Positions 17,049 to 26,909 are shown, numbered from the stretch's first letter. The stretch is DNA of 64,000 bases from Mameliella sp. CS4 (GCF_019392335.1 NZ_JAHXRQ010000015.1:1-64000), one strand, 5' to 3'. The notes: generated by a model from the sequence alone, not told the origin. Translations and numbers: made by a program.

Positions 17049-17064
17049 TGGAACGCGGCTTGCC
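17049..17064 (+). promoter_or_regulatory. Sigma-54 (-24/-12) promoter of the monooxygenase operon
   Basis: TGGAACG, four bases, TTGC gives TGGAACGCGGCTTGCC. The GG and GC pairs are at the correct ten-base spacing, and it differs from the consensus TGGCACG-N4-TTGC by one base. Transcription would begin near 17075, leaving a leader of about 240 bases before the large-subunit gene. The nearby RpoN and activator genes support the call. The leader contains a possible 31-codon ORF (17082-17177) of unknown significance. Confidence 0.78.
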
Positions 17065-17312
17065 TATTAGATTGGCACAACATGACGCCTCGCCCCGATG
17101 GCAGGCGCGCAAGAACGAAGGAGTGGAAGCCGCACCGCAGCATTTCCTCGCAGCCGGATACAGGCCGGAGGCGCTGACGGAAGACCGGACTTTCCAACCT
17201 TTGCCGTGATCCGCGCCGGACGCTTTGCCGTCCGGCCAATGAACCGGCGACGCATGTCGCCTGAAACAGCGGTCGGACTACCGGCCGCAGAGCTTGAAAG
17301 GAGGCTCATGGC

Positions 17313-18977
17313 ATGACTTTGACGTTGAACAAAATCACGTCTCAGCGTGGCATTTCGGTCGGGGAGGCCACCAAGAAGATCTCGGATCTCGGGTGGAACC
17401 CCACGTATGTCCAGGAGGCCAACACCTTCCCCACGGACTACAAGATCACCAAAGCCCCGCGTGACCCGATGAAACAGGTCCTTCGTTCCTACTTCCCGAT
17501 GGAAGAGGAAAAGGACAACCGGGTGTACGGCGCGCTCGACGCCGCCCTGCGCGGCGACATGTTCCGCAACGTGGAACCGCGCTGGATCGAGTGGATGAAG
17601 CTGTTCCTGGCCATCATCCCCTTCCCGGAAATCTCGGCCGCGCGTTCGATGGCGATGGTCGCACGGCTGTCGCCGGGCGAGGATCTACGGACCGGCTTTA
17701 CCATGCAGATGGTTGATGAATTCCGTCACTCCACGATTCAGATGAACCTGAAGAAGTGGTACATGGAGAACTACATCGACCCGGCGGGCTTCGACATCAC
17801 CGAAGAGGCCTTTGGCAAGTGCTACGCAACCACCATCGGTCGCCAGTTCGGCGAAGGGTTCATCACCGGCGACACCATGACCGCCGCCTGCATGTACCTG
17901 ACGGTGGTTGCCGAGACTGCGTTCACCAACACGCTCTTCGTGGCCATGCCGTCCGAAGCCGCCCGTAACGGCGACTACGCGCTGCCCACGGTGTTCCTGT
18001 CGGTGCAGTCGGACGAAAGCCGCCACATCGGCAACGGTCACTCGCTGCTGATGGCCGCGCTCAAAGAGCCGGAAAACCACCTGCTTCTGGAACGCGACCT
18101 GCGGTACGCCTTCTGGCAGAACCACGCGATCGTCGACGCCGCCATCGGTACCTTCATCGAATACGGCACCACCAACCGCGACAAGGAAAAGGAATCCTAC
18201 GCGGAGATGTGGCACCGGTGGATCTTTGAAGACTACTACCGGACCTACATGCTGCCGCTCGAAAAGTACGGTGTGAAGATCCACCACGACGACGTCCAGG
18301 AAGCCTGGAAGCGGATCACCGAAAAGAACTACGTGCACAAGGTCGCACAGTTCTTCACCGTCGGCTGGCCGGTCAACTTCTGGCGCATCGAGGCCCAGAC
18401 CGAGAAGGACTTCGAGTGGTTCGAGCACAAGTACCCGGGCTGGTACGCCGAATTCGGCGAGTTCTGGAAGTGGCATGCGAAGCTCAGCACGCCGGGTGAG
18501 AAGGTGATCACCTTCAACGAGGACGTGGGCTATGTCTATCCGCATCGCTGCTGGTCCTGCCTGGTGCCTTGCCTGATCCGCGAGGACATGGTCGTCGACG
18601 AGATCGACGGGCAGCTTCACACCTTCGCCCACGAACTGGACCGCTGGACGGCCGTCGAGGCCTTCGCGGACGAGTACCAGGGCCGGCCGACCCCGGCGAT
18701 GGGCAAGTTCTCGGGCAAGCGCGAGTGGGAGTCGATGTACGACGGTTGGGACCTGGCCGACGCCATCAAGGATCTCAACTTCGTCCGCGAAGACGGCGAG
18801 ACCCTGGTTCCGCAGCCGCACCTGCGCTTCGACGACAAGGACATGTGGAAGCTGGAGCACGTCCGCGGCAACACCCTTGCTTCGCCGCTCAACGCCCTGC
18901 GTGCCATGTCGCCGGCAGAGCGTGACGCCCACATCGCGGAATACCGCGCGGGCTTCACCATCAATCCCTGCAACTGA
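17313..18977 (+). CDS. mimA: Soluble di-iron monooxygenase, hydroxylase large subunit
   Basis: Catalytic subunit of a binuclear-iron monooxygenase of the propane/Mim (PrmA, MimA) type, which inserts oxygen into small alkanes, ketones or phenols. Length is 554 residues. Both iron-binding motifs are intact: DEFRH at 135-139 and DESRH at 234-238, with Glu106 and Glu201 as the likely remaining ligands. AGGAGG precedes the ATG closely. It is the first gene after the sigma-54 promoter and is followed by reductase, small subunit and coupling protein in the order known for mimABCD/prmABCD. The large-subunit type suggests propane monooxygenase group 5; the substrate is not proven. Confidence 0.94.
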   Translation: MTLTLNKITSQRGISVGEATKKISDLGWNPTYVQEANTFPTDYKITKAPRDPMKQVLRSYFPMEEEKDNRVYGALDAALRGDMFRNVEPRWIEWMKLFLAIIPFPEISAARSMAMVARLSPGEDLRTGFTMQMVDEFRHSTIQMNLKKWYMENYIDPAGFDITEEAFGKCYATTIGRQFGEGFITGDTMTAACMYLTVVAETAFTNTLFVAMPSEAARNGDYALPTVFLSVQSDESRHIGNGHSLLMAALKEPENHLLLERDLRYAFWQNHAIVDAAIGTFIEYGTTNRDKEKESYAEMWHRWIFEDYYRTYMLPLEKYGVKIHHDDVQEAWKRITEKNYVHKVAQFFTVGWPVNFWRIEAQTEKDFEWFEHKYPGWYAEFGEFWKWHAKLSTPGEKVITFNEDVGYVYPHRCWSCLVPCLIREDMVVDEIDGQLHTFAHELDRWTAVEAFADEYQGRPTPAMGKFSGKREWESMYDGWDLADAIKDLNFVREDGETLVPQPHLRFDDKDMWKLEHVRGNTLASPLNALRAMSPAERDAHIAEYRAGFTINPCN

Positions 18978-18989
18978 CGCAGAACAACC

Positions 18990-19013
18990 GGGAAGGCCGC
19001 GCGCGGCCTTCCC
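18990..19013. repeat. Perfect intercistronic hairpin after mimA
   Basis: GGGAAGGCCGCG and CGCGGCCTTCCC form a 12-base perfect palindrome with no loop bases beyond the stem centre. It sits 12 bases after the mimA stop and 52 bases before mimB. There is no T-run, so it is more likely an mRNA-stability or partial-attenuation element that keeps the hydroxylase in excess over the reductase. Confidence 0.7.
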
Positions 19014-19065
19014 CACCAGACCCGACGCCCGAAACGGGGCGTGAGAAGGATCAGGGAGAAGAAAG

Positions 19066-20124
19066 ATGACGGACGTCCACACAGTCCGACTGGAACCAGT
19101 TGGCGTGGAATTCGAGGTCGAGGAGAACGAGACCATCCTCGACGCGGCCTTTCGCCAGGGCATTGCCTTGCCGCATGGTTGCAAGGAAGGACAGTGCTCG
19201 GCCTGCAAATGCGTCCAACTGGACGGCGAGACCGAGATGCTGAAATACTCGACCTTCGCGCTCAACGACATGGAAAAGGACAGCGGGCACGTCCTGATGT
19301 GCCGCACCCTGGCCTGGAGCGACGTCGAGATCGAACTGCTGAATTATGACGAGGAGGTGCTTGCGAAGTCGATCCCGGTCAAGACGTTCACCGGCAAGAT
19401 TACCGACTTTGAAAAGCTGACCCACGACATTCGTGGCGTCCAGATCGAACTGGATGCGCCTTTGAAATTCTGGGCGGGCCAATATGTCGACATCACGGTC
19501 AGGACCGAAGCGGGGGAGGAGATTACACGCTCGTTCTCCATGGCAAATCCGCCGAGCGAAACCCAAAAACTCTCCTTCATCATCAAGAAATACCCCGACG
19601 GACGGTTCTCCAACGAACTCGACGACGGCGGAATCAAGGCAGGCGCCGAAGTCTCCGTCGAAGGACCCTACGGGATGTGCTTCCGACGCGAAGAACGGCA
19701 AGGACCCGTAGTGCTGGTCGGGGCCGGGTCCGGCATGTCGCCGGTCTGGTCGATCCTCAACGATCACGTGACAAGCGGCGAGGACCGCCCGGTCTATTTC
19801 TTCTACGGGGCCCGCTCGCAGTCGGACTTGTTCAAGCTGGACGAGATCGGCGCGCTGACCGACGCGCACCCGGGCGTCGAATTCATTCCCGTGCTCAGCC
19901 ACGAGGAAGAGGGCAACGGCTGGGCCGGTGAGCGCGGCTTTGTCCACGAATGTGTCGACCGGAAGCTCAAGGAACTGGGGATCGACGGCGAAGGCGATGT
20001 CTATGCCTGTGGTCCGCCCCCGATGATCGACGCGCTGACGCCGGTCCTGTTCATGCACGACTTCGATACGGACCGCATCTTCTACGACAAGTTCACGCCC
20101 ACTTCCGGTTCTTCGGGCCACTGA
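19066..20124 (+). CDS. mimB: Di-iron monooxygenase reductase (2Fe-2S/FAD/NADH)
   Basis: Passes electrons from NAD(P)H to the hydroxylase. The 352 residues show three domains. The plant-type ferredoxin domain has Cys39, Cys44, Cys47 and Cys79 (GCKEGQCSACKC, then MCR). The FAD domain has RSFSMANPP near 155-163. The nucleotide domain has VLVGAGSGMSP near 216-226 and YACGPPPMID near the end. An AGGGAGA ribosome site lies before the ATG. It follows mimA in the same operon behind an intercistronic hairpin. Confidence 0.94.
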   Translation: MTDVHTVRLEPVGVEFEVEENETILDAAFRQGIALPHGCKEGQCSACKCVQLDGETEMLKYSTFALNDMEKDSGHVLMCRTLAWSDVEIELLNYDEEVLAKSIPVKTFTGKITDFEKLTHDIRGVQIELDAPLKFWAGQYVDITVRTEAGEEITRSFSMANPPSETQKLSFIIKKYPDGRFSNELDDGGIKAGAEVSVEGPYGMCFRREERQGPVVLVGAGSGMSPVWSILNDHVTSGEDRPVYFFYGARSQSDLFKLDEIGALTDAHPGVEFIPVLSHEEEGNGWAGERGFVHECVDRKLKELGIDGEGDVYACGPPPMIDALTPVLFMHDFDTDRIFYDKFTPTSGSSGH

Positions 20125-20177
20125 TACCGGCCCGAACGCAAGTGACGCGAACGTAAAACCAGACAAGGGAGGCTACT

Positions 20178-21242
20178 ATGGTAGCAACATCAAGCTCGGT
20201 TGGATCCGGGGCAGCAGGCGCAGCCGTTTTCGTCGGCTCGAAGAGCCGCAAGTACAACTACTTTGAACCGCGCGGCAAGCGGGCGACCCACTACGAGGAC
20301 GTCACCGTCGACGTCCAGCCCGATCCCGAACGCTATCTGATCCAGGACTGGATCATCGAATTCGAGGGCGGCAAGGGCGGCGGTGCCTACCGCAAGGACA
20401 GCACCGCGGCGCTGTCGTCGAACTGGCACGCTTTCCGTGCCCCCGACCAGGAGTGGGAGCGCACCCACTACCAGCGCCAGGCCAAGATCGAGACCATGGT
20501 GCAGAGCGTGATCTCGAACGCCCGCAAGGCCGGCGCGCCCGCGGCCTTCGACAAGGTCTGGACCAAGATCCTGCAAAAGCATCTGGGCGCGTGGAAACAC
20601 GCGGAATTCGGCCTTGGCACCTCGCTGATGCAGGCGCAGCGCTACGGCTACACCCAGATGATCAACAACGCCACGTTGACCAACTCGTCCTACAAGATGC
20701 GCCTGACCCAGGACATCACCCTGTACCTCGCCGAGATCGGCATGGAGATCGAGGGCTGGGACGACACGCTGGGCAAGAAGACCTGGCTGGAAGACCCGAT
20801 CTGGCAGCCCTGCCGCGAGGCGGTCGAGACGATCATGGGCTGCGAGGACTACCTCGAGCAGTATTTCGCCATCAATATCGTCTTTGAACCGCTGGTGGGC
20901 GAACTGTTCCGGTCCGGCTTCCTGATGCAGGCGGCGGCGGCGAACAACGACTTCATCACGCCTCCGGTGATCTCGGCGGCAGAGGCCGACTACGAACGCA
21001 ACCTCGCGAACACGGTCGACCTGATCTACCTGCTGGCCAACGACGAACAGCACGCCGCCCACAACAAGGCGCTGTTCCAGTCCTGGCTGAAAAAGCATGG
21101 CGCCCTGGCCGACAAGGCCGCCGCCGCGCTGCAGCCGATCTGGTCGCAGCCGCATTCCAAGCCCGTCTCCTTCGAGGACGTGAAAGCCGTGTCGCAGGAG
21201 CGCATCGGCCAGATCCTCGGGGAACTCGGCCTCAGCCGCTAA
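20178..21242 (+). CDS. mimC: Di-iron monooxygenase, hydroxylase small subunit
   Basis: Structural beta subunit of the hydroxylase, 354 residues. It is ferritin-like and helical but lacks the DExRH iron motifs, as expected for the non-catalytic subunit. Segments such as NYFEPRGKRATHYEDVTVDV and YLIQDWIIEFEGGKGGGAYR resemble propane and phenol monooxygenase small subunits. A GGGAGG ribosome site precedes the ATG. It lies between reductase and coupling-protein genes. Confidence 0.93.
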   Translation: MVATSSSVGSGAAGAAVFVGSKSRKYNYFEPRGKRATHYEDVTVDVQPDPERYLIQDWIIEFEGGKGGGAYRKDSTAALSSNWHAFRAPDQEWERTHYQRQAKIETMVQSVISNARKAGAPAAFDKVWTKILQKHLGAWKHAEFGLGTSLMQAQRYGYTQMINNATLTNSSYKMRLTQDITLYLAEIGMEIEGWDDTLGKKTWLEDPIWQPCREAVETIMGCEDYLEQYFAINIVFEPLVGELFRSGFLMQAAAANNDFITPPVISAAEADYERNLANTVDLIYLLANDEQHAAHNKALFQSWLKKHGALADKAAAALQPIWSQPHSKPVSFEDVKAVSQERIGQILGELGLSR

Positions 21243-21267
21243 TCGCAACACAAGAAGGAAAAGACTG

Positions 21268-21642
21268 ATGTCAAACGTAGCGCGTGACGCGACAAAGCAG
21301 AACATCTTCAAGTCGATGAAGGACATCGACCTGACCTCGCGCGAGATCTCGCACCAGTGCGGTGTCACCATGAACGACAGTGTCGAGGCCCGCGCCATCG
21401 CCGAGTTCATGGAAGAGAACGACCCCAAGGTGACGATCACCTACAACCCGGCGACCATCCGGATCGACGGCGAAGGCAAGCTGATCTTCAAGATGAGCGA
21501 GATCACCGAGTTCCTGGGTCGCGAGATGACCGCCGAGACCTTCGAGGTCAACACCTCCACCCACTATGGCCGCATGGTCCGGGTCGATGACGACACCGTC
21601 ATCCTCTTCGGCGACATGAACGAGGTCATGGAATACATTTGA
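21268..21642 (+). CDS. mimD: Monooxygenase coupling/effector protein (MmoB/DmpM family)
   Basis: Small cofactor-free protein of 124 residues that binds the hydroxylase and tunes its activity. It matches the MmoB/DmpM family in length and in segments such as NDSVEARAIAEFMEENDPKV and IRIDGEGKLIFKMSEITEFL. An AGAAGGA ribosome site lies before the ATG. It ends the four-gene monooxygenase core and is followed by a hairpin. Confidence 0.92.
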   Translation: MSNVARDATKQNIFKSMKDIDLTSREISHQCGVTMNDSVEARAIAEFMEENDPKVTITYNPATIRIDGEGKLIFKMSEITEFLGREMTAETFEVNTSTHYGRMVRVDDDTVILFGDMNEVMEYI

Positions 21643-21658
21643 GGGCTTTGCCCTGATC

Positions 21659-21683
21659 GGGGGCCGGGCCTGAACCGGCCCCC
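21659..21683. repeat. Intercistronic hairpin after mimD
   Basis: GGGGGCCGG and CCGGCCCCC form a perfect nine-base stem with a seven-base loop. It separates the four enzyme genes from the accessory genes, with no T-run. It probably lowers readthrough or stabilises the core message rather than ending transcription, because the next gene has its own good ribosome site and no obvious promoter. Confidence 0.62.
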
Positions 21684-21724
21684 TGACACCCCAGCCAATC
21701 CGACAGAATTCCAGGGAGGATCTC

Positions 21725-22747
21725 ATGTACAAGACACCGGACGGCAAGGAAATCTTCGTTCTCGACGGCCACACCCATTTCTGGGACGGCAGCCCCGAGA
21801 ACCAGGCCAACGTGCATGGCAAGCAGTTCATCGAATGTTTCTATGCCTACCATACCAACCTCAGCCCGCAGGAAGAGTTGTGGGAAAAGCCCCGCTTCGA
21901 GAAATACTCGGAGGACGACATCTACCGCGATCTCTTTGTCGACGGGCCGGACGACATGGCGATCATCCAGTCGACCTACCTGCGTGACTTCTACAAGAAC
22001 GGCTTTTCCTCGATCGAGCGCAGTTCCTCGATGGCGTCGCGCCATCCCGAACGCTTCATCGTGAACGGGTCCTTCGATCCGCGCGACGGCGAGAAGGCGC
22101 TGGAGTACATCCACTACATGAAGGAGGAATTCGATATCACCGGTGTGAAGATGTATACCGCCGAGTGGAACGGAAACTCCAAGGGCTGGGCGCTGAACGA
22201 TCCCGATGCCTACAAGTGCTTCGAACTGTGCGAAAAGCTGGGCATCAAGAACATCCACGTCCACAAGGGACCGACCATCATCCCGCTGTCCAAGGACGCC
22301 TTCAGCGTCGATGACGTGGACTATGCGGCCACCGATTTCCAGAACCTCAACTGGATCGTCGAACACTGCGGCCTGCCTCGGCTGGACGACTTCTGCTGGA
22401 TCGCCGTGCAGGAAACCAACGTCTACGCCGGTCTTGCCGTGGCGCTGCCCTTCATCCATGCCCGCCCGCGTTACTTCGCCGAGGTCATGGCCGAACTGCT
22501 GTTCTGGGTCGGCGAGGACAAGATCCTCTTCGGGTCCGACTACGCGATCTGGACTCCGAAATGGCTGGTCGAGAAGTTCTGGAACTTCCAGATCCCCGAC
22601 GACATCGCCGAAGAGCGCGGCGTTCAGCTGACCGACGAGATCAAGGAAAAGATCCTGGGCCTGAACGCGGCGCGGATCTACGGCATCGACGTCGAGGCCA
22701 AGAAGGCGCAGCTGGCCGGTGCCCCGGTTCAGATCGCGGCGGAGTAA
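21725..22747 (+). CDS. Amidohydrolase-family protein of the monooxygenase cluster
   Basis: A 340-residue TIM-barrel metal-hydrolase relative (Amidohydrolase_2 family). The N-terminal metal motif is LDGHTHFWDG (His16, His18), and late segments include NIHVHKGPT, VEHCGLPRLDDF and ILFGSDYAIWTP, where the aspartate is usually catalytic. Homologues sit in the same place in mycobacterial mim and rhodococcal prm clusters, where their role is not settled. GGGAGGA precedes the ATG. Its stop is five bases before the next gene, so the two are coupled. Confidence 0.85.
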   Translation: MYKTPDGKEIFVLDGHTHFWDGSPENQANVHGKQFIECFYAYHTNLSPQEELWEKPRFEKYSEDDIYRDLFVDGPDDMAIIQSTYLRDFYKNGFSSIERSSSMASRHPERFIVNGSFDPRDGEKALEYIHYMKEEFDITGVKMYTAEWNGNSKGWALNDPDAYKCFELCEKLGIKNIHVHKGPTIIPLSKDAFSVDDVDYAATDFQNLNWIVEHCGLPRLDDFCWIAVQETNVYAGLAVALPFIHARPRYFAEVMAELLFWVGEDKILFGSDYAIWTPKWLVEKFWNFQIPDDIAEERGVQLTDEIKEKILGLNAARIYGIDVEAKKAQLAGAPVQIAAE

Positions 22748-22752
22748 GGCCC

Positions 22753-23556
22753 ATGCTGACGGACATCATCAAGGCCGACCTCGAGTGCGAGCTCTGGGAA
22801 AGCCTTGAGGCGGTGACCGATCCGGAGCTCGACGAACCCATCACCGACATGGGGTTCGTCGAGCGTGCCGAGGTCATCGGCTCCAAGCGCGTCGAGGTCG
22901 AGTTCCGGTTGCCAACCTACTGGTGCTCGCCCAACTTTGCCTTCCTCATGGCCTTCGGCATTCGCGCAGAAGTCTGTGCGCTGCCCTGGGTCCAGGAGGT
23001 GCAGGTCACGCTGAACGACCATTGCTTCGGCGACGAGGTCAACGAGGGCGTGAACAGCGGCAAGCCGTTCGAAGAGGTCTTTGCGCAATACTGCGATGGC
23101 GCGAACCTGGCAGAGGTGGTCGACACCTTCCGTGCCAAGGCCTTTGACCGGCGTCAGGAGGTCATGCTGCTGGCCCTGCAGGCCCAGGGGATGACCGAGG
23201 CAGAGATCGTCTCGCTGACGCTGGCGGCCTTCGACCGCATCACCATGCATGGCGAAGAAGAAGAGCGGCAGAAGCCGCGCTATCGTGACCTGCTGCTTGA
23301 CCAGGGATTGGCGGAAAACCCGGAGGATCTGGCTTTTCCGACCTGGGACGGGCAGGCCATCGAGGCGCAGGAACTGGCGACGCATCTGGTGCGGCTGAAA
23401 GGCACGCGGATCAACATGGAATTCAACGGCGCATTGTGCCGTGGGCTGGCAACGACCCGCTACAAGGAGGTCGAGATCGGCCCCGAGGGACCGACGCTGG
23501 TGGATTTCATCGCGGGTCGCGTACCGCCGCGAGAGGACCACGCCACCCGGCGCTGA
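22753..23556 (+). CDS. DUF59/MIP18-domain protein (metal-cluster assembly type)
   Basis: The first ~100 of 267 residues are a DUF59 domain (ALEAVTDPELDEPITDMGFV-like reading), a family that includes iron-sulfur assembly factors and PaaD. A C-terminal extension (NMEFNGALCRGLATTRYKEV) contains a cysteine and is not part of the common domain. It follows the amidohydrolase with no gap and precedes the GroEL paralogue. It may help load iron or assemble the reductase or hydroxylase (inference). Homologues are seen in propane monooxygenase operons. Confidence 0.8.
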   Translation: MLTDIIKADLECELWESLEAVTDPELDEPITDMGFVERAEVIGSKRVEVEFRLPTYWCSPNFAFLMAFGIRAEVCALPWVQEVQVTLNDHCFGDEVNEGVNSGKPFEEVFAQYCDGANLAEVVDTFRAKAFDRRQEVMLLALQAQGMTEAEIVSLTLAAFDRITMHGEEEERQKPRYRDLLLDQGLAENPEDLAFPTWDGQAIEAQELATHLVRLKGTRINMEFNGALCRGLATTRYKEVEIGPEGPTLVDFIAGRVPPREDHATRR

Positions 23557-23622
23557 CCGACTGAAAACACGAGAGAAATCAGGGAGACGCCCACGGACCC
23601 CCGTGCGGCGAAGGAGGAAGAC

Positions 23623-25254
23623 ATGGCCAAATTGCTTGTACACGGAAATTTCGCCCGCAAGGCGCTGGCACGCGGTGTTGCGCGCCTGGCGGCGGCGGTG
23701 GAGCCGACGCTGGGACCCAAGGGTCTGAACGCGATGGTGGACCGCCCCGTCGGGACCCCGCTGATCACCCGTGACGGGGTTTCGATCGCGTCCGAGATCG
23801 AGCTGACCGACCGTTTCGAGAACATGGGCGCGCAGGTGGTGCGCGAGGTCTCGATGCAGACCAACGAGGTTGCCGGTGACGGCACCACGACCGCCATCGT
23901 GCTGGCCAACGCGCTGATCCAGAAGGGCGTGGCGATGACCGACAGCGGCGCCAAGCCGGTGGACCTGTGCAAGGGCATCGACATGGCGGTGCAGCGCATC
24001 GTGGACGAGATCGACGAGACATCGCGCGATTGCGACGAACACCCCGAATACCTGGAGGCCGTGGCGCGGGTTTCCGCAACGGACCCCGATCTTGGCGATC
24101 TGGTCGCAGAGGCCTGGCGCCGGGTGGGCCGCGAGGGCGTCATTTCCGCCGATTTCGGCGTCACCATCGACACAACGATGGAAGTGATGGAAGGCATGTC
24201 CTTCGAGCGCGGCTACATCTCGCACCACATGGTCACGGACCGCGAGCACATGGAGGCGGTGCTGCGTAACCCGCTGATCCTGATGACGGATCAGAAGATC
24301 CTGCAGCCTTCGATCCTGGACAAGGCGATCGAGATCGCCGAGGGCGAAGGTCGCCCGCTGGCGATCATCGCAGAGGAAATCGCCCCCGAGGTGGTCATCC
24401 GCCTGCTGGAGAACGGCGGCGCGGGCAAGTTCCTGATCGTGCATCCGCCGGAATACGGCCATTGGCGCACCGCCATGATGGATGATCTGGCCATCATCAC
24501 CGGCGGCGAAGTGCTGTCGCGTGACCTGGGCAAGAAGCTGGAGAACGTGACCCTGGCGCAGCTGGGCGGGGCCGAAATGGTGCGCGCGTCCTCCACGTCG
24601 ACCAGTGTCCTGCGCGGCGAGGGCGATCACGCCGCGGTCGTCGCCCGCCGCAACCAGGTGCAACGCATGTACGAGGTGGCACCGCCCAACATCGAGCAGG
24701 ACAAGCTGCGCGAGCGGCTGGCCAAGCTTTCGGGCGGCAGCGCGATCATCTACGCGGGCGGGTTCACCCCGGTCGAGCAGAAGCGCAAGATCCAGCTGAT
24801 CGAGGACGCGCTCTGCGCGGTGCGTGCCGCAGCCGAGGACGGCGTTGTCGCTGGGGGCGGCACGGCGCTGGCGCAGGCCGCGCCGGTTCTGGAAAACCTC
24901 TCGGCCATCGGGGATATCGGCAAAGGGATCGAGCTTGTCCGCTCTGTCCTGACCCAGCCCGTGCGGCGCATCGCGGCGAACGCGGGGGCCGATCCCGAAA
25001 CCGTGGCCGACACGGTGACCGGCGGCGCGAAGGGCCACGGCTACAACGCGGCCACCGGGGCCTTCGGCGACATGTACGAAGACGGGATCATTGATCCTGC
25101 GCGCGTGCCGGCCTCGGCCCTGGTGAATGCGGCCTCTGTCGCGACCCTCATCCTGACCACAGAGACGCTGGTGGGTGATCTCGACGAAGGCGAGGCCGAC
25201 CCGACCGAGGGCCCGGCTCTGGGCGGTGGTGCCGAACTGCTCGGCCGTCCCTAA
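23623..25254 (+). CDS. mimG: GroEL-type chaperonin dedicated to the monooxygenase
   Basis: A GroEL paralogue of 543 residues. ATP-binding segments are kept: TLGPKGLNAM, TRDGVSIASEI, GDGTTTAIV and NAATGAFGDM. The Gly-Gly-Met tail typical of housekeeping GroEL is missing, and the sequence ends ALGGGAELLGRP. No groES lies nearby, which argues against a housekeeping role. In mycobacteria the mimG chaperonin is needed to fold the monooxygenase large subunit, and this gene occupies the same operon position. The symbol is by analogy. Confidence 0.9.
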   Translation: MAKLLVHGNFARKALARGVARLAAAVEPTLGPKGLNAMVDRPVGTPLITRDGVSIASEIELTDRFENMGAQVVREVSMQTNEVAGDGTTTAIVLANALIQKGVAMTDSGAKPVDLCKGIDMAVQRIVDEIDETSRDCDEHPEYLEAVARVSATDPDLGDLVAEAWRRVGREGVISADFGVTIDTTMEVMEGMSFERGYISHHMVTDREHMEAVLRNPLILMTDQKILQPSILDKAIEIAEGEGRPLAIIAEEIAPEVVIRLLENGGAGKFLIVHPPEYGHWRTAMMDDLAIITGGEVLSRDLGKKLENVTLAQLGGAEMVRASSTSTSVLRGEGDHAAVVARRNQVQRMYEVAPPNIEQDKLRERLAKLSGGSAIIYAGGFTPVEQKRKIQLIEDALCAVRAAAEDGVVAGGGTALAQAAPVLENLSAIGDIGKGIELVRSVLTQPVRRIAANAGADPETVADTVTGGAKGHGYNAATGAFGDMYEDGIIDPARVPASALVNAASVATLILTTETLVGDLDEGEADPTEGPALGGGAELLGRP

Positions 25255-25322
25255 CCCTGTCACGCGGCGCGCCGGGCCGGACCCGACGCGCCGCCACATC
25301 CCGCAGATCAGGAGACAAGACC

Positions 25323-26366
<1,044 letters not shown>

Positions 26367-26423
26367 GGTTACTCCCCGACCGTCTTCCCCCTGTGCCGCA
26401 AGGCGCGGGGTGGGGCGGTCCTG

Positions 26424-26458
26424 CCCTGCGGCGTCCTCCCCACGGCCACGCCGCAGGG
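26424..26458. repeat. Intercistronic hairpin after the alcohol dehydrogenase
   Basis: CCCTGCGGCGT and ACGCCGCAGGG form a perfect eleven-base stem around a 13-base loop. It lies between the alcohol dehydrogenase and the VOC gene and may mark the end of the ancestral operon, with partial readthrough into the oxidoreductase genes beyond. No T-run follows. Confidence 0.6.
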
Positions 26459-26487
26459 CCCCTTATACCCAAATACCGAGGACAGAC

Positions 26488-26883
26488 ATGGCCAAGGCAA
26501 TTCATTCCATGATCCGCGTGCTGGACGCGGACCGCTCTATCGCCTTTTACCGCGAGGCATTCGGGCTGGAGGTGGCACAGCGCGTCGATTTCGAGGGGTT
26601 CTCGCTGATCTACCTGTCCAACGACGAGACCGGTTTCGAACTGGAACTGACCGTCAACGCGGGCGCAACCGACCCCTATGACCTGGGCAATGGCTATGGC
26701 CACCTGGCTTTCAGCGTCGAGGACGTCGAGGCCGAACACGCGCGCTTCACCGCTGCCGGTCTCTCGCCGCGCAAACTGGTCAGCTTTGACTACGACGGCA
26801 AGCCCTTCGCCCGCTTCTTCTTCGTGGCCGATCCCGACGGCTACCAGATCGAAGTGCTTCAGCGCGGCGGCCGTTTCCAGTGA
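26488..26883 (+). CDS. VOC-family protein (glyoxalase I type)
   Basis: A 131-residue vicinal-oxygen-chelate protein like lactoylglutathione lyase. It shows MIRVLDADRSIAFYREAFGL, the substrate region FELELTVNAG, YGHLAFSVEDVEAEHARF and ADPDGYQIEVLQRG at the end. The likely metal ligands His7, Glu52-54 region, His72 and Glu124 region are present. The start ATG follows GAGGAC; a longer in-frame reading from 26410 crosses the hairpin and is rejected. It may detoxify methylglyoxal arising from acetone or acetol oxidation (inference). Confidence 0.85.
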   Translation: MAKAIHSMIRVLDADRSIAFYREAFGLEVAQRVDFEGFSLIYLSNDETGFELELTVNAGATDPYDLGNGYGHLAFSVEDVEAEHARFTAAGLSPRKLVSFDYDGKPFARFFFVADPDGYQIEVLQRGGRFQ

Positions 26884-26909
26884 CCCGCATCCAAGGAGGA
26901 GGAGAGACG

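Noticed and set aside
17072..17086. Second sigma-54-like sequence TTGGCACAACATGAC
   Set aside because: The TGGCAC half is good, but no TTGC follows at the required spacing.
17685..19307. 540-codon open frame on the minus strand opposite mimA
   Set aside because: Antisense to a gene with intact di-iron motifs; product lacks any recognisable domain.
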